Origin: Zopfochytrium polystomum
Lineage: Eukaryota > Chytridiomycota > Chytridiomycetes > Chytridiales > Chytridiaceae
Length of the DNA stretch: 64,000 nt
Assembly: GCA_025765615.1 (NCBI GenBank)
Contig: JAIVFJ010000058.1
Coordinates: forward strand, 248,001 to 312,000
Direction of reading: 5' to 3'
Shown: positions 29,019 to 42,084 of the stretch, piece after piece
How positions within the stretch are numbered: the first letter of the stretch is position 1
How the letters are laid out: each line of letters begins with the position of its first letter
Notes under the pieces: model-generated
The model's input: only the letters and a program-made list of their open reading frames with translations
Told to the model about the DNA's origin: nothing
Databases searched by the model: none
Program-made: the position numbers and the translations under genes

Positions 29019-31434
29019 CAATAAAGCTTGTTTGTGCAGCTTCTCTGTCTGCCTGCCCGTCTGTCTGCCTGTCCAGGAACGAATTCTCCGAGCCAGCCAT
29101 CTCCAAAGAGGCTCCGCTCCGCACACAGCCTTCAGGTGGCTGCTTTCAATCAAGGCACTTTACGCTGTCTTGTCTGTCAGTCTCCGCCCCTTTCGCTCCT
29201 TCTCTCAAAACTTCCCCGACTTGCAAGCCACTGGGCGCTCCCCTTCTATCTGTCTCCCCAATCTCCCCTCTCATTTTGAGCGCGCCCTCCTTCATGCAAT
29301 CTCCAAGGTCCAAAACCGGAACGCGGCCGACGCGTTGCACATGCCTGGCATGTATTCGGACAAAATGGGCGCAAAACGTAGAACAAAAGAGAAAAAGACC
29401 GCGTTCAGATATGTCGGTCGAGTCAAAGCGCGTTCGCCTCTTCTCCGCAAATCTTCCTGGCGAGGATGTTTGCAGTAACCTTCCATCACTAAGGGGAGTG
29501 TGTCATATTGGCGCTTCCTTGCAATCCCATTTCGCACTACCCGCCGAGGGAAACGCAAGAAATGCAGGTGTGGGTCTGGAGGAGTGAGGGGGACGCTAGG
29601 AGGAGAGAAGAGGAGGGGCACCCAAACGATGGAAGGAATCTGTTTACCATGCGCCCCATGAATAGTATCTTCAGCGCGCCTGATGTTGTACTGCACTAGA
29701 GTTAACGCCGCAATGTCAATGCGTCTATCAAGGGGCGGGTTGAGATCTTGCAGAAGCAGGCGGAGGGTAAGTACTTTGCTTGGCGATGGTGGCTGTTGCA
29801 AGCATGGCAGAGGTGGGTGGTGCTTGGCGCACTCCTTTTTTTGTTTGCTAAAATTGTCTAACGCATTACAGGCGTGGTGCCCCCTCGCTTGTTTTTTTGC
29901 AGAAAATCGACCCGGCCCACCAGGTTTGCGTAAAAAACTTGAGCCACCCACACTCACGGGGCCAAAAGTTTTCATGGGCAATCCCTTTCGCTAAATGCTT
30001 TCGACTCCGTCAATATTATTTCTCCCTGGGCACAATGCTTGCTGGACCACGGCGACGAATTGTTTGGGACTGCCTCTTCTTCGTCGCGCAGCAAACAAGG
30101 AAATAACAGAAAAATAAAGATTGGATGGAACGAAGGGTCGAGGAACGCCATTCGTCCTTCGAAACGCGAGCAAGTTACAAAATCTTGGGAAGAAGAGCCT
30201 AAAACGCAGCCCCTCTTTCGATCAAGCTTGATTCTAGGCTTCTGCAACAATCTGCTTCCAATCGATCGACTAGACAGCGAATGGAGCGCAGGAAAGATCC
30301 CCACGGCATCGAGCCCGGGACCACACCTGCTGGACCGTTCCTCGAAAGTCCTTTCGCCATTTCCAAAAGCCTCAGGGTCTCGGTTCTGGATCTGTTCCTG
30401 AACACGGAACATGTTTTTGCCTGTGGGCGTAGAGCGATCCAAGCAAAGAGCGTCATCGTTTTCTGGAAGCCTTGGTGGGGCGGGAGAAAAAAAAAAAAAA
30501 AAAAAAAAAATACTGCTTTTAGGGTCCGCTGCGGCTTTCATTCCTTTCCGTGATCGCCGCGTCTTTCCGTAATCGCTTTCGCGCTTGGCCTCCTCTCCTC
30601 TGCCTTCGAATTTAGAAGAATCCAACAACGCGGAATTGTTTTTGGGGTTTTCTCTCGACGAACATTCGCTACGCTGAAAGGTTGATGCTGCTTGGTCTTT
30701 TTTTACCAGTTTTATTCCCACACGCGAGGTGCAATCTTTGGTTCCGACAGTTGAACTTTCTGCGGCTTTTACCTTCATTTTTTGTGTGTGTGCGTGTGCG
30801 CGTGTCTGTCTTTCGCGTCGCGGCGCGAGGAAACATCCAGGCAAGAACAGTCCTGGAAAGCTCTGCAACCCCACGCAGGAAGGATCAGCAGGGGGGGTGG
30901 GTTGGATACGAAAAACGGTCGTGGTGCCACCCCGTGGCCACGCAAGAAAGTGCGAAAACGTTTTTCTTTGATTTGCTTCAGTGGTTGGTTGGGCGATCCA
31001 TTTCCCACTTTTTTTTTTTTTCTTTTTTTTTTTTTTGGAGGAACGTGTTTGTTTTTCATCTGTTTGTTTTCGTTTTTTCAACACCTGGCATGGAATGTTC
31101 CGTGGCGAACAAGTTCTATTTTCTATTTTGCATGAGGGAAGGAGCCGCACCGGCGGACGCAGGAGAGCATGGGCGCAGGGGCAGACAGACAGAGAGACGA
31201 AAATTTATTTCCTTTTCTCCACTGTCTCGCCTTTGTTTGTCTCTGTGTTGTTTTCCTTTTCCATCCTGCGGTCGGACCGATCAAACCTATTCCCTTCCTT
31301 CCCCACCCTCGCTCACGGCTCAATCACGGCGTCCTGGAGCTACTCCTGATCCTCATCGCTCTCGCTTTTCTGCCCTACCTACCCAACCGCCTTCCTACCC
31401 GCTGTACTCCCTCGCCCCGTTTCCCCCACCTCAA
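29019..31434. other. no confident gene; FRE upstream region
   Basis: Two open frames deserve note: 29294-29587 (+, 97 aa, with RCTCLACIRTK and a basic KRKRPRSD stretch) and 29292-29981 (-, 229 aa, with LDRRIDIAALTLVQYNIRRAEDTIHGAHG). They overlap, neither has a recognised motif, and at most one is real. A poly-A run lies near 30490-30511 and pyrimidine-rich tracts at 31007-31035 and upstream of FRE. Confidence 0.3.
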
Positions 31435-33817
31435 ATGTACCAGCAGCACAAGCAGCACCAGCAGCAGCGGCAGAAGTGCCGGCGGCGGCGGCAGCAGCAG
31501 CTTGGACAGACGACCACCACGCTCCTTTCCACGTTGCAGATCTGCACCCTGACTGGCGTCGCGGTTGTCGCGCTGGCAATGATTGCTACCGCAATCACCT
31601 CGGCGTCGGCCGTGCCTGCACGCTCGGATGCTCCTCCGGCCCTTGGTGCCCTTCAAAGCTCCGCGCCAGCCATCGCTCCCTTGCCCAATCTCCCGTCTCT
31701 TCCCGCCTCCGTCTTCCCACGGGTCGGCAAAAACATCCTCGTGTCGGTCTACCTCACGTACGCCTTCTTGTTCTTCACGGCCGTGCTTGCGCTCCTCGTG
31801 AAGGCTTCTCCGTCCTTCCGTGCGGTTGCTCACGCGCAAATCCTGCCAACCTCAACGCTCTGTGTCGCAGAGGTTGCTTGGTTCCTTGCAGCGTGTCTGC
31901 TCTCCATCGTCGCACCCCCTTCGATCGACTACTACGCCACTCTGCGCCCACGTTCCGCTTTTTTGCAGGACCCTTTGCAGGACATGGACGACGACGAAGC
32001 CGTCTCTTCGTCCAAGGGCGGGTCCTTTGAAATGCTTCGTTTCCTGAAGTGGATTGTCAAAAACTCGGGCGTAGCCCTCGGGATCTTGTACGCCCTCGTG
32101 CTCCTGCCCTCCGCCAAGCACTCGCCAATCGGGAACCTGCTCGCCCTGCCGTACACGGCCACCGTCCGAATCCACAAGTGGCTCGGCTACCTCATCTGCG
32201 TCATGGTTTCGATCCACTTTTTTGCGTGCTTGGGAGAGGTCCCGTACAAGGGAGGGTCGGTGTGGTCCGTGTGGTTCGCGAGAAAGTTCAAGTTCTACAC
32301 GGCGGGCCTCGTGGCCTTTGGGTTGCTGGTAATTGTCACCGTGACCGCGTTCCCAATCGTCCGACGCAGGTGGTTCAACACTTTTTACGTCGTTCACTTT
32401 TTCGTGTACCTGGCCATCTTCCTGTCGTACGTGCACCACCCCGTCGCAGTAGTGTACTGCATCCCAGGTAAGAAGGAAACCTGCAATTGTCCAGCACCAT
32501 CACCGACTGACAAGCCTTTTCCACGCCTTCCCCCCTCCAGCCCTGTTCTTGTCCGCCCTGGACATGGTCCTGCGGCTGTCTGCACGCTTCCGCCCGAGCC
32601 CCATCATCCACGTCAACCCCCCGACCGAAAGCAACCCTTTCATGACGCTGACCGTCCACGCCCCGCACCTGGCGTCCCGCACGCAACCCGGCCAGTTCAT
32701 GCGCATCGCGATCCCCTCCGTCAGCACGCTCGAGTACCACCCATGGAGCGTCGCCGGCATCTCCAACTCGAACATCACCTTCATCGTCGCCCCGCCGCCC
32801 CCACCCGCCGCCCCCACCCACCCCACCTCGTCCTGCTCCTCGCCACCACCCGCGTCCTGGACCGCGCGCGTGATCGAAACGCTCACCAAGCCAAACACCA
32901 CCCTGACCTCCTCCGTGTCCCACCCGACCGCGCTCGTGCAAGGCCCCTTTGGCAACCCGTCGCCCTTCCTCCGCACCCGCACCGCCGCGCTGGTCCTCTA
33001 CGCCGGCGGCTCCGGCATCGCCCCGGCCCTGTGCCTGCTGAACCGCCTCGCCGCCGACCCGGCATGCCCGCACCCGCTCATCTGGCTGTTCTGGGCCTCG
33101 CACGCCGTCGACGCGGTCTGGATCCCCGCCGTCCGCGACGTGCTGGAAAAGGTCGGGGGAAGAGGGCCGAGGAGGGTCGTGGTCGAGGTGTTTGAAACGA
33201 GGAGGGGCCGCTGCGCGCCGAGGGCTGTTGCGGCGGCGGCGGTGGCGGGAGCGACTTCGTCGTCGTCGACTTCACGACGTCCTGCCTCCGACGAGCGCAG
33301 CGGGCTTCTCGGTGGCGACCAAGCGAAGGCTCGGTACGGCGCGACAGCCGGCAAGGCGCGTGCGAGCGCCGCCGTCGCCGCCGACGGCGTAATCGACCAC
33401 CCCCTCGCGGAGCGCGCGGACGCCCCAAACAACGACGACGAAGACGACGAAGGCGGGCATATCGAGCGTGCGCTAGAGACCAACAAGCGCGTCAGCGTGA
33501 CGGTGCTGCGGCACCGGCCGGAGCTAGGACAGCTGCTGGTGCACCACGTCGGCCCCGTCGTGTCCGACGGGGGCGACGAGGAGTCTGGGCGGCTCTCGTC
33601 GTTCCCGGCGCTGGCGGGGGTCCGGTTCCGGCAGGGCGGGTTCGCGCAGCAGCAGCAGCAGCCGCGGCATCGGCAGCGGCGGCGCCCGCGCGTCGGCGTC
33701 ATGATGTGCGGGCCCGAGGGGTTCTTGGAGGACGGCATGGCCGGTGTGGCGAGGTTCAAGAACGGGGTCGGGAGAGGGTGCGAAATGGTGGTCGACGTGG
33801 AGGCGTTTGCTCTTTAA
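31435..33817 (+). CDS. ferric reductase / NADPH oxidase-like transmembrane flavocytochrome, 769 aa
   Basis: Reduces Fe(III) or Cu(II) at the cell surface with electrons passed from NADPH through FAD and two hemes. Exons are 31435-32467 and 32541-33817; the intron 32468-32540 (GTAAG...CCAG) joins in phase. The N-terminal 100 residues are Gln/Arg- and Pro-rich with one hydrophobic segment. Membrane helices follow (VYLTYAFLFFTAVLALLV, LCVAEVAWFLAACLLSIV, GVALGILYALVLLP); heme-ligand histidines sit in RIHKWLGYLICVMVSIHFFACL and VVHFFVYLAIFLSYVHHPV. The FAD-binding motif is HPWSVAGIS, the NAD(P) motifs are GPFG and YAGGSGIAPALCLLN, and the C-terminal CGPEGF is also typical. A low-complexity acidic insert (about residues 575-670) interrupts the NADPH domain. 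Iron-responsive control is plausible but no site was identified. Confidence 0.9.
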
Positions 33818-34977
33818 CAGCCCTTCCAATGAGGGTTTTTTTTTTCTCTCCTTCCTCTCTTTCTTTTCTGGGGAAAGTTTTAGTGTTTTTCCATTTACTT
33901 TCTTTACCCTTCTCTCCTTCCTCTATTTCTACCGTATTCCCTCCTCCTTCGAAGTTGCATCTCGAGCGTTTCCCGGTTTATTTGCTCCCCGTCTTGGCGT
34001 TTCCTTTCTTTTTTTTTATTGCGCGCTCCACCTCTTTCATTTTCTCACATCTGTAAAACGCTTCCCTGCGCGCCTCCGTTTCGCTACCCATCTCTTACAA
34101 GTCATGATTTAGATAACTCTTTTTTACCACTTGTGTAATAATCTTTGGAAGGAGGAAGGGTTGGGGGGAAGAGTTGGGGGACCGTCATTTGAGATTCCTT
34201 TCCCCCACCCCTCGTACCTCCTCCTCCCCTCTTCCTTACCACTCCCCACATTGTCCCTCCCTTTGTGGGAACGGCCTCATTATTTACCAAGCTTGAATCT
34301 GGTTGTTTGTCGCTGGGCTTGAGGCTCGTTGCGTTTTGGTCGCCCAGCGGAACGCATTGAAACACGATCTTATCGTAGGGCCAGATTATTTAGATATCTT
34401 TTCGAGTCGCATCTTGGGGCCAAGATCCCCCGCTCTGATGAGCACGTTGATGAAACTGCCTTTACGCAAGCCGGAAGCACGGGCTGGTGCTCCCACAGCT
34501 CGCGACTCCCACACCCCCCCTCTCGGCCGTGCCCCACTTCCCCGTCAGCTGCTCAGCATTGAAAAAGCTGCGAGGCCTCTCTGCAACAGATAAAATAAAA
34601 TCATACGTAGAGGCTAAAAAAAAATTGGGAAACGAATTATAATTAAAAAAGGCAGGAGGCGGGAAACCGTGCAGCTTTCCCAGACCTCAAACGATCGACA
34701 TTTTTTCATGCTTCACCCATTACTCAATAATGGAAAGTGTGCGAAAGGCTAAACACACCCACACACTCACACACACACACCAAGCAAAAGAAAATGAACA
34801 GCAAGAACACCATTTCTAGAATCGTCGCACACAAAAGCGATGGAATAATTAGTTGGCAGGGAAACGCGACGGGGGGGGGGATGTTGACGGGCGTCGTCTT
34901 GAATACGGGCCGTGTGCCGGAAAATGGGAGGAGTGGTGGGGCAAGGGAAGGGTTTATGGAGCGGTACTTGCTGCCGT
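33818..34977. other. intergenic, no gene seen
   Basis: 3' flanks of the convergent ferric-reductase and membrane-protein genes. The part near 34540-34740 resembles 38080-38320 beyond the paralogue, so the tandem duplication included 3' flanking DNA. Confidence 0.45.
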
Positions 34978-37195
34978 TCATGTGGGCCAACTGCGTTCGC
35001 CGGCGTCGCCCCACCGCGCCAGCCCAGATCCAGACGGCGGGTACCGCGCCGCGCCCGCCGCGGGCTCTTGCGAAAAGCCGCTGTCGGCGGCGGCGTGCGG
35101 CATGAGCGTGGACGGCGACGACCATGCGGCGGACGGCCACGACTGCGGGTGGTACTGCTGCTGCTGTGGCGGTGCGGCGGCGGCGGCGAAGGGGTCCGGC
35201 GCGGCAGGGGGGCTGTGGAGCCAAGTGGGGTGCCGGTTGGGGTGCGGGGTGGCGGAGGGGTACTGGAGTGAGTAGGAGGAGGAGGAGGAGGAGGAGGAGG
35301 AAGAGGACGAGGTCAAGGGCGGCCCGGATGCTGATGCTGCTGGTGTAGCTGCTGCTGAGGTTGAGAGGGGCGCCGTGGATGCGGTGGTGCTGATGGATTC
35401 ACGGCGTAGGAGGATGCGGGAGGATGTGCCACCGCCGCCGCTCCGGTGGCCGACGGCGTCATCACGCCGCGTGCTTTGTAGATAACTATCAGCCAATGGG
35501 GATGGGAGCCGAGAAACGTAGGCGTCATTTGTGCATGGGCGAGTGTCGCGGGAGGAGAGAAATTAGTCTTTCGTGGGTAAAAAATCGATTTTTGCGATGA
35601 TCCGAACCTGATGTGGGTGAATATGTAAAACAGCAGGCAGACGGTTGGCAGAGAAAACAGCCACACTGCGCAAAAGGTGTATTGGATCCACTGCGTGGAA
35701 TGAACTCTGGTTCGGTCTGGGGGTTGGAGCGCGGGGATGAACGATTCAGGAAGGCAACCAAGAGGAAACACCCCCATACAGCAAAGAGGCCAAGACACAC
35801 ACCTGCCGCATACACGAAAAACGTCGCCCCATACGAAATCATTGCAATGTTGTGCAGGACCATCATTGACGTTGCAGTGAATCGCGACGACTTGAGAGAC
35901 CGAACGATGGCGGGGTCGGTGGCGACCGCAAGAGCCTTGCCGATGCGTGAGCGAAGATTGATCCCTGCGACCGCGGCGAGGATGGCGTTCAGAGCAAACA
36001 GAGAGGCCCAATAGACGTAGTGGACTTGGACGAGGCGCAAGGCTTCTGCATAGTCGTCGCGATCGGCGGACAGACCGGATAGGATTCCAAGGAGCGGTCC
36101 AGCCAAGGACGCCAGGAATGGAACTACAAGGGAAGTTCGGACGAGCCGGTTTAGAAACTGAACACGCAAGCGGCGCCAGACTCTCAGTTTCCAGCCCCTC
36201 ACTCCCGTCGACAGCGCCAAACACTCCTCCCCTCCCCCTTCCTCCTCCCCTAAGCCCCCGTGTCGGTGTGGCGCTGCTTACAAAAGTACACGAGCGGAAA
36301 GATGAAAGACCACACGCGGTACACCTCCTGGCGGTGAACTGTCTGGAAGCCCTCGACAAGGCTGATGATAAACACGGACGAGATGAAGTAGAAGACGGCG
36401 AAGGTGAGGTCGTTCGAGAGCTCTCGCACGGCAAAAAGTGGGAGCACGTCGAGGACCAGGATTAGGGCGTGAGTCCAGCGGACTGTTCAGGGGGCGTACG
36501 GGCGGTTAGACACATTCGGCGCGTGGGCAGCTTGCGGAAGATTCAAGATTTATGCATTAATAAATTACAAACTCACAGAAAAGGAGCACAAAGACAAAGA
36601 CCAGCGACGCTTCGTTGGCCCGCGGGACGAGCCGGCCGTCCACGCTGCGGAACGGCCACGATCGGGGCCGCACGACCTTCACCCACAAAACGTGGGCGGC
36701 GTAGACTGGAGAGAGAGAGAGAGAGAGAGGGAGAGATAGGCGGGCGGGATGCGGCCAGGCGTCGGCGGTGGGCGGCGGCGATGTGACGGGGACGGTTGAG
36801 CAAACAGAAAAAGAGAGCGGGAGGGACGGAAGGGATGAAGAGGGAGATCATATGAGAGAGATGAGAGATATATAGAGATCATTGGAGGGAGAAAGCGCAG
36901 AGCTTTGCGGTGCACGGGCCGGGATGGATGGGAATGTTGGTTGCAGCTCACAGAGAACGAGAGGAACAAAGGCACAGGCAACCAAGTGCAGGTTGAAGAG
37001 AGCGGAACGGTCAGGCGTCGAGAACGAGGACGAAAGCGAGATTCGAAAGTCGAGCCACGCGCCAGGCGATCCTGGATACTGCGGTGAAGGCGGCGACGAC
37101 GGCGGCGGCGTATTCGAGTCTGCTGCCGCGAGGGAGGAGTCGGTCGTCGTCGTGGCGGAGGACGCCAACGCGAGCAGAACTGCGGCCTTGTGCAT
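34978..37195 (-). CDS. multi-spanning (7TM-like) membrane protein A, 522 aa, six exons
   Basis: Exons 37195-36952, 36705-36577, 36482-36282, 36180-35803, 35716-35608 and 35485-34978 join in phase with GT-AG introns. The N-terminus (MHKAAVLLALASSATTTT) may be a signal sequence. Hydrophobic segments: LHLVACAFVPLVLF, ASLVFVFVLLF, ALILVLDVLPLFAV, LTFAVFYFISSVFIISLV, VVPFLASLAGPLLGILSG, YWASLFALNAILAAVAGI, MVLHNIAMISYGATFFVYAAG and YTFCAVWLFSLPTVCLLFYIF. That is seven or eight passes. The roughly 180-residue tail is Ser/Pro/Gln/His-rich and presumably cytosolic. A GPCR-like receptor or transporter is possible; no diagnostic motif was found. The acceptor of exon 4 was chosen to keep phase. Paralogue at 38527-40787. 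Confidence 0.72.
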
Positions 37196-38526
37196 ACCAA
37201 CAACAACGACAAAAAAAAAAAGAAAAAAAAAAAAGGATATAGAAGAGAAGGAAGGAGAGCTGCGTCGGCCAGTCAGGCTCCCTCTTCCCATCTCTCTCTC
37301 TCTCTCTTTCTCTCTATCTCTCTCTCTCTCTGTCTCTCTCTCTCTCTCTCCTTTTTTTTTTTCTCTCTCTCTCGATTCCAACAATTGCGCAATTTCTTTG
37401 ATTTGGAATCCAAGCAAGCACAGCGAGACGGGCAGGCAGACAGACAGACAGACAGACAGACAGCTTGTAACCTAGAAAAGCATGCAGACACTGCATCAAT
37501 GCGACAGAACTCCAAAAAAAGGGACGAATCAGATAGTTCGGGCATGGTCCAAGACATGTCTTTTTTAGTAGGAGTATCTCCACCCGGTGGTGCAAATCCA
37601 AATTCTTTCGGTCGGGCGGGCGGGCGGGCGGGCGGGCGAACGCAGCAGCCAAGGGGGACGACTCCGCCAATCAAAAAAAAATTGCAGAGGGGGGCTGCCT
37701 CCAGATCGGAGCCGTTGAGAGCATTCATTCGCAGCTGGAAAGACAGAGAAGGTTAGCCATCTTCGCCTGTGAGCGACCTAACAGGAACAATTTTGCACAG
37801 TTGCTGCAACCAACGTGCCAACATCCTGCCAACATACTGCAATTCCAAACGCAGACAGTGCTCGATCGCTTATGCTGTAGGCGGTGGTGATTGGCAAGAC
37901 TGTCGGCAACGCCTCGCTGCCGTTGCTGCTCGTTCGTTTATTTGTTATTACTGACTCAGTTGAATCACTGGACTTGCTAACCATGCAAGCACAGAGAACA
38001 TCAGAAAATTTTGAAGGTGGCAGCAGCACTGCTGCCCTTCCTCAGGCACCAAATTTATCCATTCGCAAGCATCATGGCGCACTGCGCCGGCTGCTCAACA
38101 CTGAAGAGGCTGACCCCGCGTCACTGCCTTTGGCGAAAAATAAAGCCACATAGAATGAGAAACGCAAAAAGTAGGGAACTGCTCAAAAAAGTAATGCGAA
38201 TCCGTGCAACAACGCCGCCGATCAAAAATCCGAACAAATTATAATTAAAGGGGCAGAGCAGTCTCCAAACTTCACACACTCTCTCCTTTTCCCCCATGCA
38301 ACACCGCATAATGGGAAAGAAATAGTCAGTCCAAAATAAGAAAGTAAAAGGGCGACCATGCCCCAGAATCGGCTGGGACACTTACTCTTGAGCAATAACG
38401 ATGACAATTTGTTGCAGGGGCGCGACTTTTTGACGGGGAGGCGCTATCAAAGATACGGCTTTTTGCCTGAAAAAATGCCAGATCAGGGCCCGCGCTGGGC
38501 GAGCAGGAATGTGTTTGACATTGCCG
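37196..38526. other. intergenic between paralogues, simple repeats
   Basis: CT-rich tract 37287-37372, a CAGA tetranucleotide run about 37433-37463 and a GGGC run about 37613-37638. Short frames lack motifs. It contains the promoter of gene A and the 3' flank of gene B. Confidence 0.5.
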
Positions 38527-40787
38527 TCACGTCGGCCCACTGGAACCGCCGGCGTCGCCCATCCGCGTCAGCCCAGACGCGGATGGGGGCGGGTACCGTG
38601 TCACCGCCTTCACCCCCGCCGCGACCTCTGGCGAATACACACGCGTGGCGGCGGGCGGCATGAACGCGTACGGCGACGACCAGGCGGCGGACGGCGACGA
38701 CTGCAGGGGCTGCTTCGGCGGTAAGGCGGCACCGGAGGAGTTGTGCGCGGCGGGGCTGTGGGGCCAATTGGGGTGCCGGTTGTGGTGCGGGACGGGAGTG
38801 GGATATTGGAAGGAGAAGGAGGAAGAGAAGGAAGAGGAGGTGGAGGTCGAGATCGAGGGCGACGTAGCTGATGCTGCTGCTGCTGCTACTGCCGCTGGTA
38901 TTGAGGTTGAGAGCGGTGTGACGGACGCAGTGGTGCTGATAGATTCACGAGTGGTGTTGATAGATTCAGGAGTGATGCTGATAGATTCACGGCGCAGGAG
39001 GGTGCGGAAGGTTGTGCCATCGCCGCCGGTACGATGGCTGGCTGTGGCTCGCCGCTTGTTTTGCAGGTAGCTATCAGGCCGGTGTTGTTTGTTTTTTTTT
39101 TCAGTGATCCACGATCCGGAAGGCGAAATTTGCGTATGGGTGAGCATGGAGAGGGAAGGTCATTCGAAAGCGGAAACACTTCGGCAGTTACACTGGTACC
39201 TGATGTGGGTGATTATATAAAATACCAGGCAGACGGTAGGCAGAGAGAATAGCCACACCGCGCAAAAGGTGTATTGGATCCACTGCGTAGAATGAACTCT
39301 GGTTCGGTCTGGCGGGGGAGGGAGAAATCGTTCATCCTCAGGCAAAGAGGTAAGTTCAATTCGCACCTGCGGCGTATGCGGAAAACGTCGCTCCATACGA
39401 AACCATTGCAATGTTGTGCAGAACCATCATTGACATTGCAGTGAATCGCGATGACCTCAGAGACCGAACGATGGTGGGGTCGGTAGCGACCGCGAGGCTC
39501 TTGCCGATGCGCGATCGAAGCTTGATCCCAGCAATTGCGGCGAGAACGGCGTTCAAAGCAAACAGAGAGGCCCAATAGGCATAATGGACTTGGACGAGGC
39601 GCAAGGCGTCGGCATAGTCGGCGCGATCTGCGGACAGACCGGATAGGATGCCAAGGAGTGGTCCAACCACGGACGCGCAGAATGGAACTAAGAGGGAGGT
39701 TAGGACGAATCCGTTTAGAAACTGAAGTTTTCCACTTCGTCGCTCCGGTCTGGAGCCCACCAACTAGCCCCCTCTTGTACGGTGACGCACTGCTTACAAA
39801 AGTAAACTACCGGAAAGATCAAAGACCAGATGCGGTCGACCTCCTGGCGGTGAACTGTCTGGAAGCCCTCGACGAGACTGATGATGAAGACGGACGAGAT
39901 GAAGTAGAAGACGGCAAAGGTGAGGTCGTTAGAGAGCTCTCGCACGGCAAATACTGGGAGCGCGTCAAGGACCAGGATCAGGGCGTGGGTCCAGCGGACT
40001 AATCGTGTGTGGGTGTGTGTGTGTGTGTGTGTGTGTGTGAGTTTTCGGATTCGTGTGGTGGTTGGGTGTCACTTCGTCGTTTCGTGGCGAAAGGCACATT
40101 CACCAGAAAATAGAAAAACTCACAGAAAAGGAGCACAAAGACGAAAACGAGCGATGCTTCGTTGGCCCGCGGAACGAGCCGGCCCTCGGCCCTTCGGAAA
40201 GGCCATGAACGTGGTCGCACGACCTTGACCCACAGCACGTAGGCGGCGTACACTACAGCCAAGAGTGGGGCGGCAATGTGAGGGGGAGCGTTAAGCGGAG
40301 AAGGACAACAGCGAAAGAGAGAACAGCGCGCAGAGAAACAGAGAGAGGGCGATAGATGGAGTAGACCCAAACCGACAGAACACGAAAGTAGCGTGATTGC
40401 GGGCTTACAGAGAATGATGGGAACAAAGATGCAGGCCACCAAGTGCAGGTCGAAGAGAACGGGGCCGTCGGGCATGGAAGAGGACGAGGAGGAGAGGGAG
40501 ACTCGAAAGTCGAGCCACGCGCCAGGCGCTCCTGGATACAGCCGTGGCGGCGGCGGCGGAGGCGGCGAAGGTGGGGTCGCCGTGTCTGCTGCTGACGGGG
40601 ACGAGGAGTCGTCCCGTCGTGGTCGCGGTGGCGACGACGGCGGCACCACGACCACCACGACGGACTCCTCGCGAGGACGCCGTCGCCGACACCAGCAAAG
40701 ACGACATCGTTGCTGCGTGGGGAAACGGGGAAACGACACAGAAAAACAGATTGCGGAAAGAACGGGAGCGAAGTGGAAGAGAGACAT
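38527..40787 (-). CDS. multi-spanning (7TM-like) membrane protein B, paralogue of A
   Basis: Same exon plan as gene A: 40787-40409, 40252-40124, 39998-39798, about 39745-39366, 39308-39200 and about 39070-38527, with exons 2, 3 and 5 exactly equal in length to those of A (129, 201 and 109 nt). Matching segments include LHLVACIFVPIIL, YAAYVLWVKVVRPRSWPF, ELSNDLTFAVFYFISSVFIISLVEGFQTVHRQEV, GPLLGILSGLSADR and SRIGKSLAVATDPTIVRS. The tail again is Ser/Thr/Pro-rich. At the exon 3/4 join (about 39720-39797) no acceptor keeps the phase, so there is an indel or an unusual splice. The start at 40787 is uncertain. Pair B-A is a head-to-tail tandem duplication. Confidence 0.65.
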
Positions 40788-42080
40788 ATCCGGGCGGCGG
40801 CGAGTGGGGGGCACTCTCTCGCCTCTGTCTGTCTGTCTCGCTCTGTCTCTGTCACTCTCACCTCTCTTTGTCTCTCTCTCTCTCTCTCTCTCTCTTTTTT
40901 GTTTCTTCTTTTTTATTTGTTTTTTTTTTTTTGTTTCGGCGCGACGCCCGATCCGCCCGATCCGCCCGCATCAATTATTTCCCAAAGAAAGTTGTCAAGT
41001 CGGCTGCAATAAAATTTTCAAACCATCTCCATCCGCCCAATTTGAATATAAATTCAGTTTAAACACGGACGCGACAAGAGACACAACTATCCATGATGTA
41101 TAAAAATACAAAAAAAAATGCCTCTAAGGGCAATAAAAATTAATCATTATTACATGCAATAATTTTTAACAATAACATAATGATGGGATCCTCAATTTGT
41201 CTCCGCTGCCGGTCCTTGCCGGACCTTGGCTGGGCAGACAAAATAGGAATGCTAACATTATGCCACCTGCCGCCCTGCCCTCTGGCATTTATCAGTGCCT
41301 TTTTTTTTTTTTTTTTTCTTTCTTTCTTCCGCATGATCGAGCTTGCTTGTTATTACTTTATTCAGGTTGGCCGCAAAAAATCCACATACAAGAAGAACAT
41401 TACCCGCTGCCATGCGCCGATCGCTCAACGGCAGTCCTTCGGGAAGGGGCGGCCAGGGGGGGGCCCGTTACTTGCCCGCCCCAGGCGCGCGCAGGTCTTG
41501 CGCTGCTAAGTCAGTCGGTCAGTCGCATGGCGACCAGTCAGCCACGGGCGGGTGTCTCACTCTCACTCAAACTCCCTCTCTCTCATATTAATATGTAGGC
41601 TTGGGATGCGCACCCCTCCAAAGTAGTGTACGACGCCTTTTCACCGCCGCTTGATTGGGTTAAAGAAACAGCCGGCTTCTCAGGCTCCGCTGCTTCCGTT
41701 GCTGCTGAAGAAAAAAGATGGGGGAAAAAAAAAGTGGGTTGAATGTTTACAACGAGGGGGAGGAAAAGCACAAATGTAATCTAAAGCAGCACAATGCGAG
41801 CTGAAAGAGGGGAAAACGGCGGCCACGTAAATCCTCATCACAATCCAGCAGTTGGAATACCTCGTCCGATTCCGGCGCCAATCGCGACGGCCAGCAAACG
41901 CCGTCCCAACGCCGTTTGCGAGGGACGACAACGGCAAACGAATATCGAACCCCCGACCGAACTGACAAACTTTCCATCAAACGACCAAACTGCTATGAAG
42001 CAGCAACGCGGTTCCGCCGCACGAGCGTCAGCAGCAGGGCGGCCGCGCGTCGGCCCTATCGGGTCCCGCCTCGTCGTCCA
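40788..42080. other. intergenic with CT and T tracts
   Basis: CT runs near 40865-40900 and 41570-41583 and poly-T near 40918-40933 and 41299-41317. No motif-bearing frame. The end of this stretch should hold the promoter and perhaps a first exon of the MORN gene. Confidence 0.4.
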
Positions 42081-42084
42081 TAGT

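Noticed and set aside
29292..29981. A 229-residue minus-strand gene
   Set aside because: There is no recognised motif, a competing open frame lies on the other strand, and no splice or promoter evidence was found. Kept only as a note in the region entry.
37613..37638. GGGC repeat and CAGA run as a CRISPR array or telomere-like sequence
   Set aside because: These are short simple repeats without spacers, in a eukaryotic genome. No CRISPR array is present anywhere in the window.
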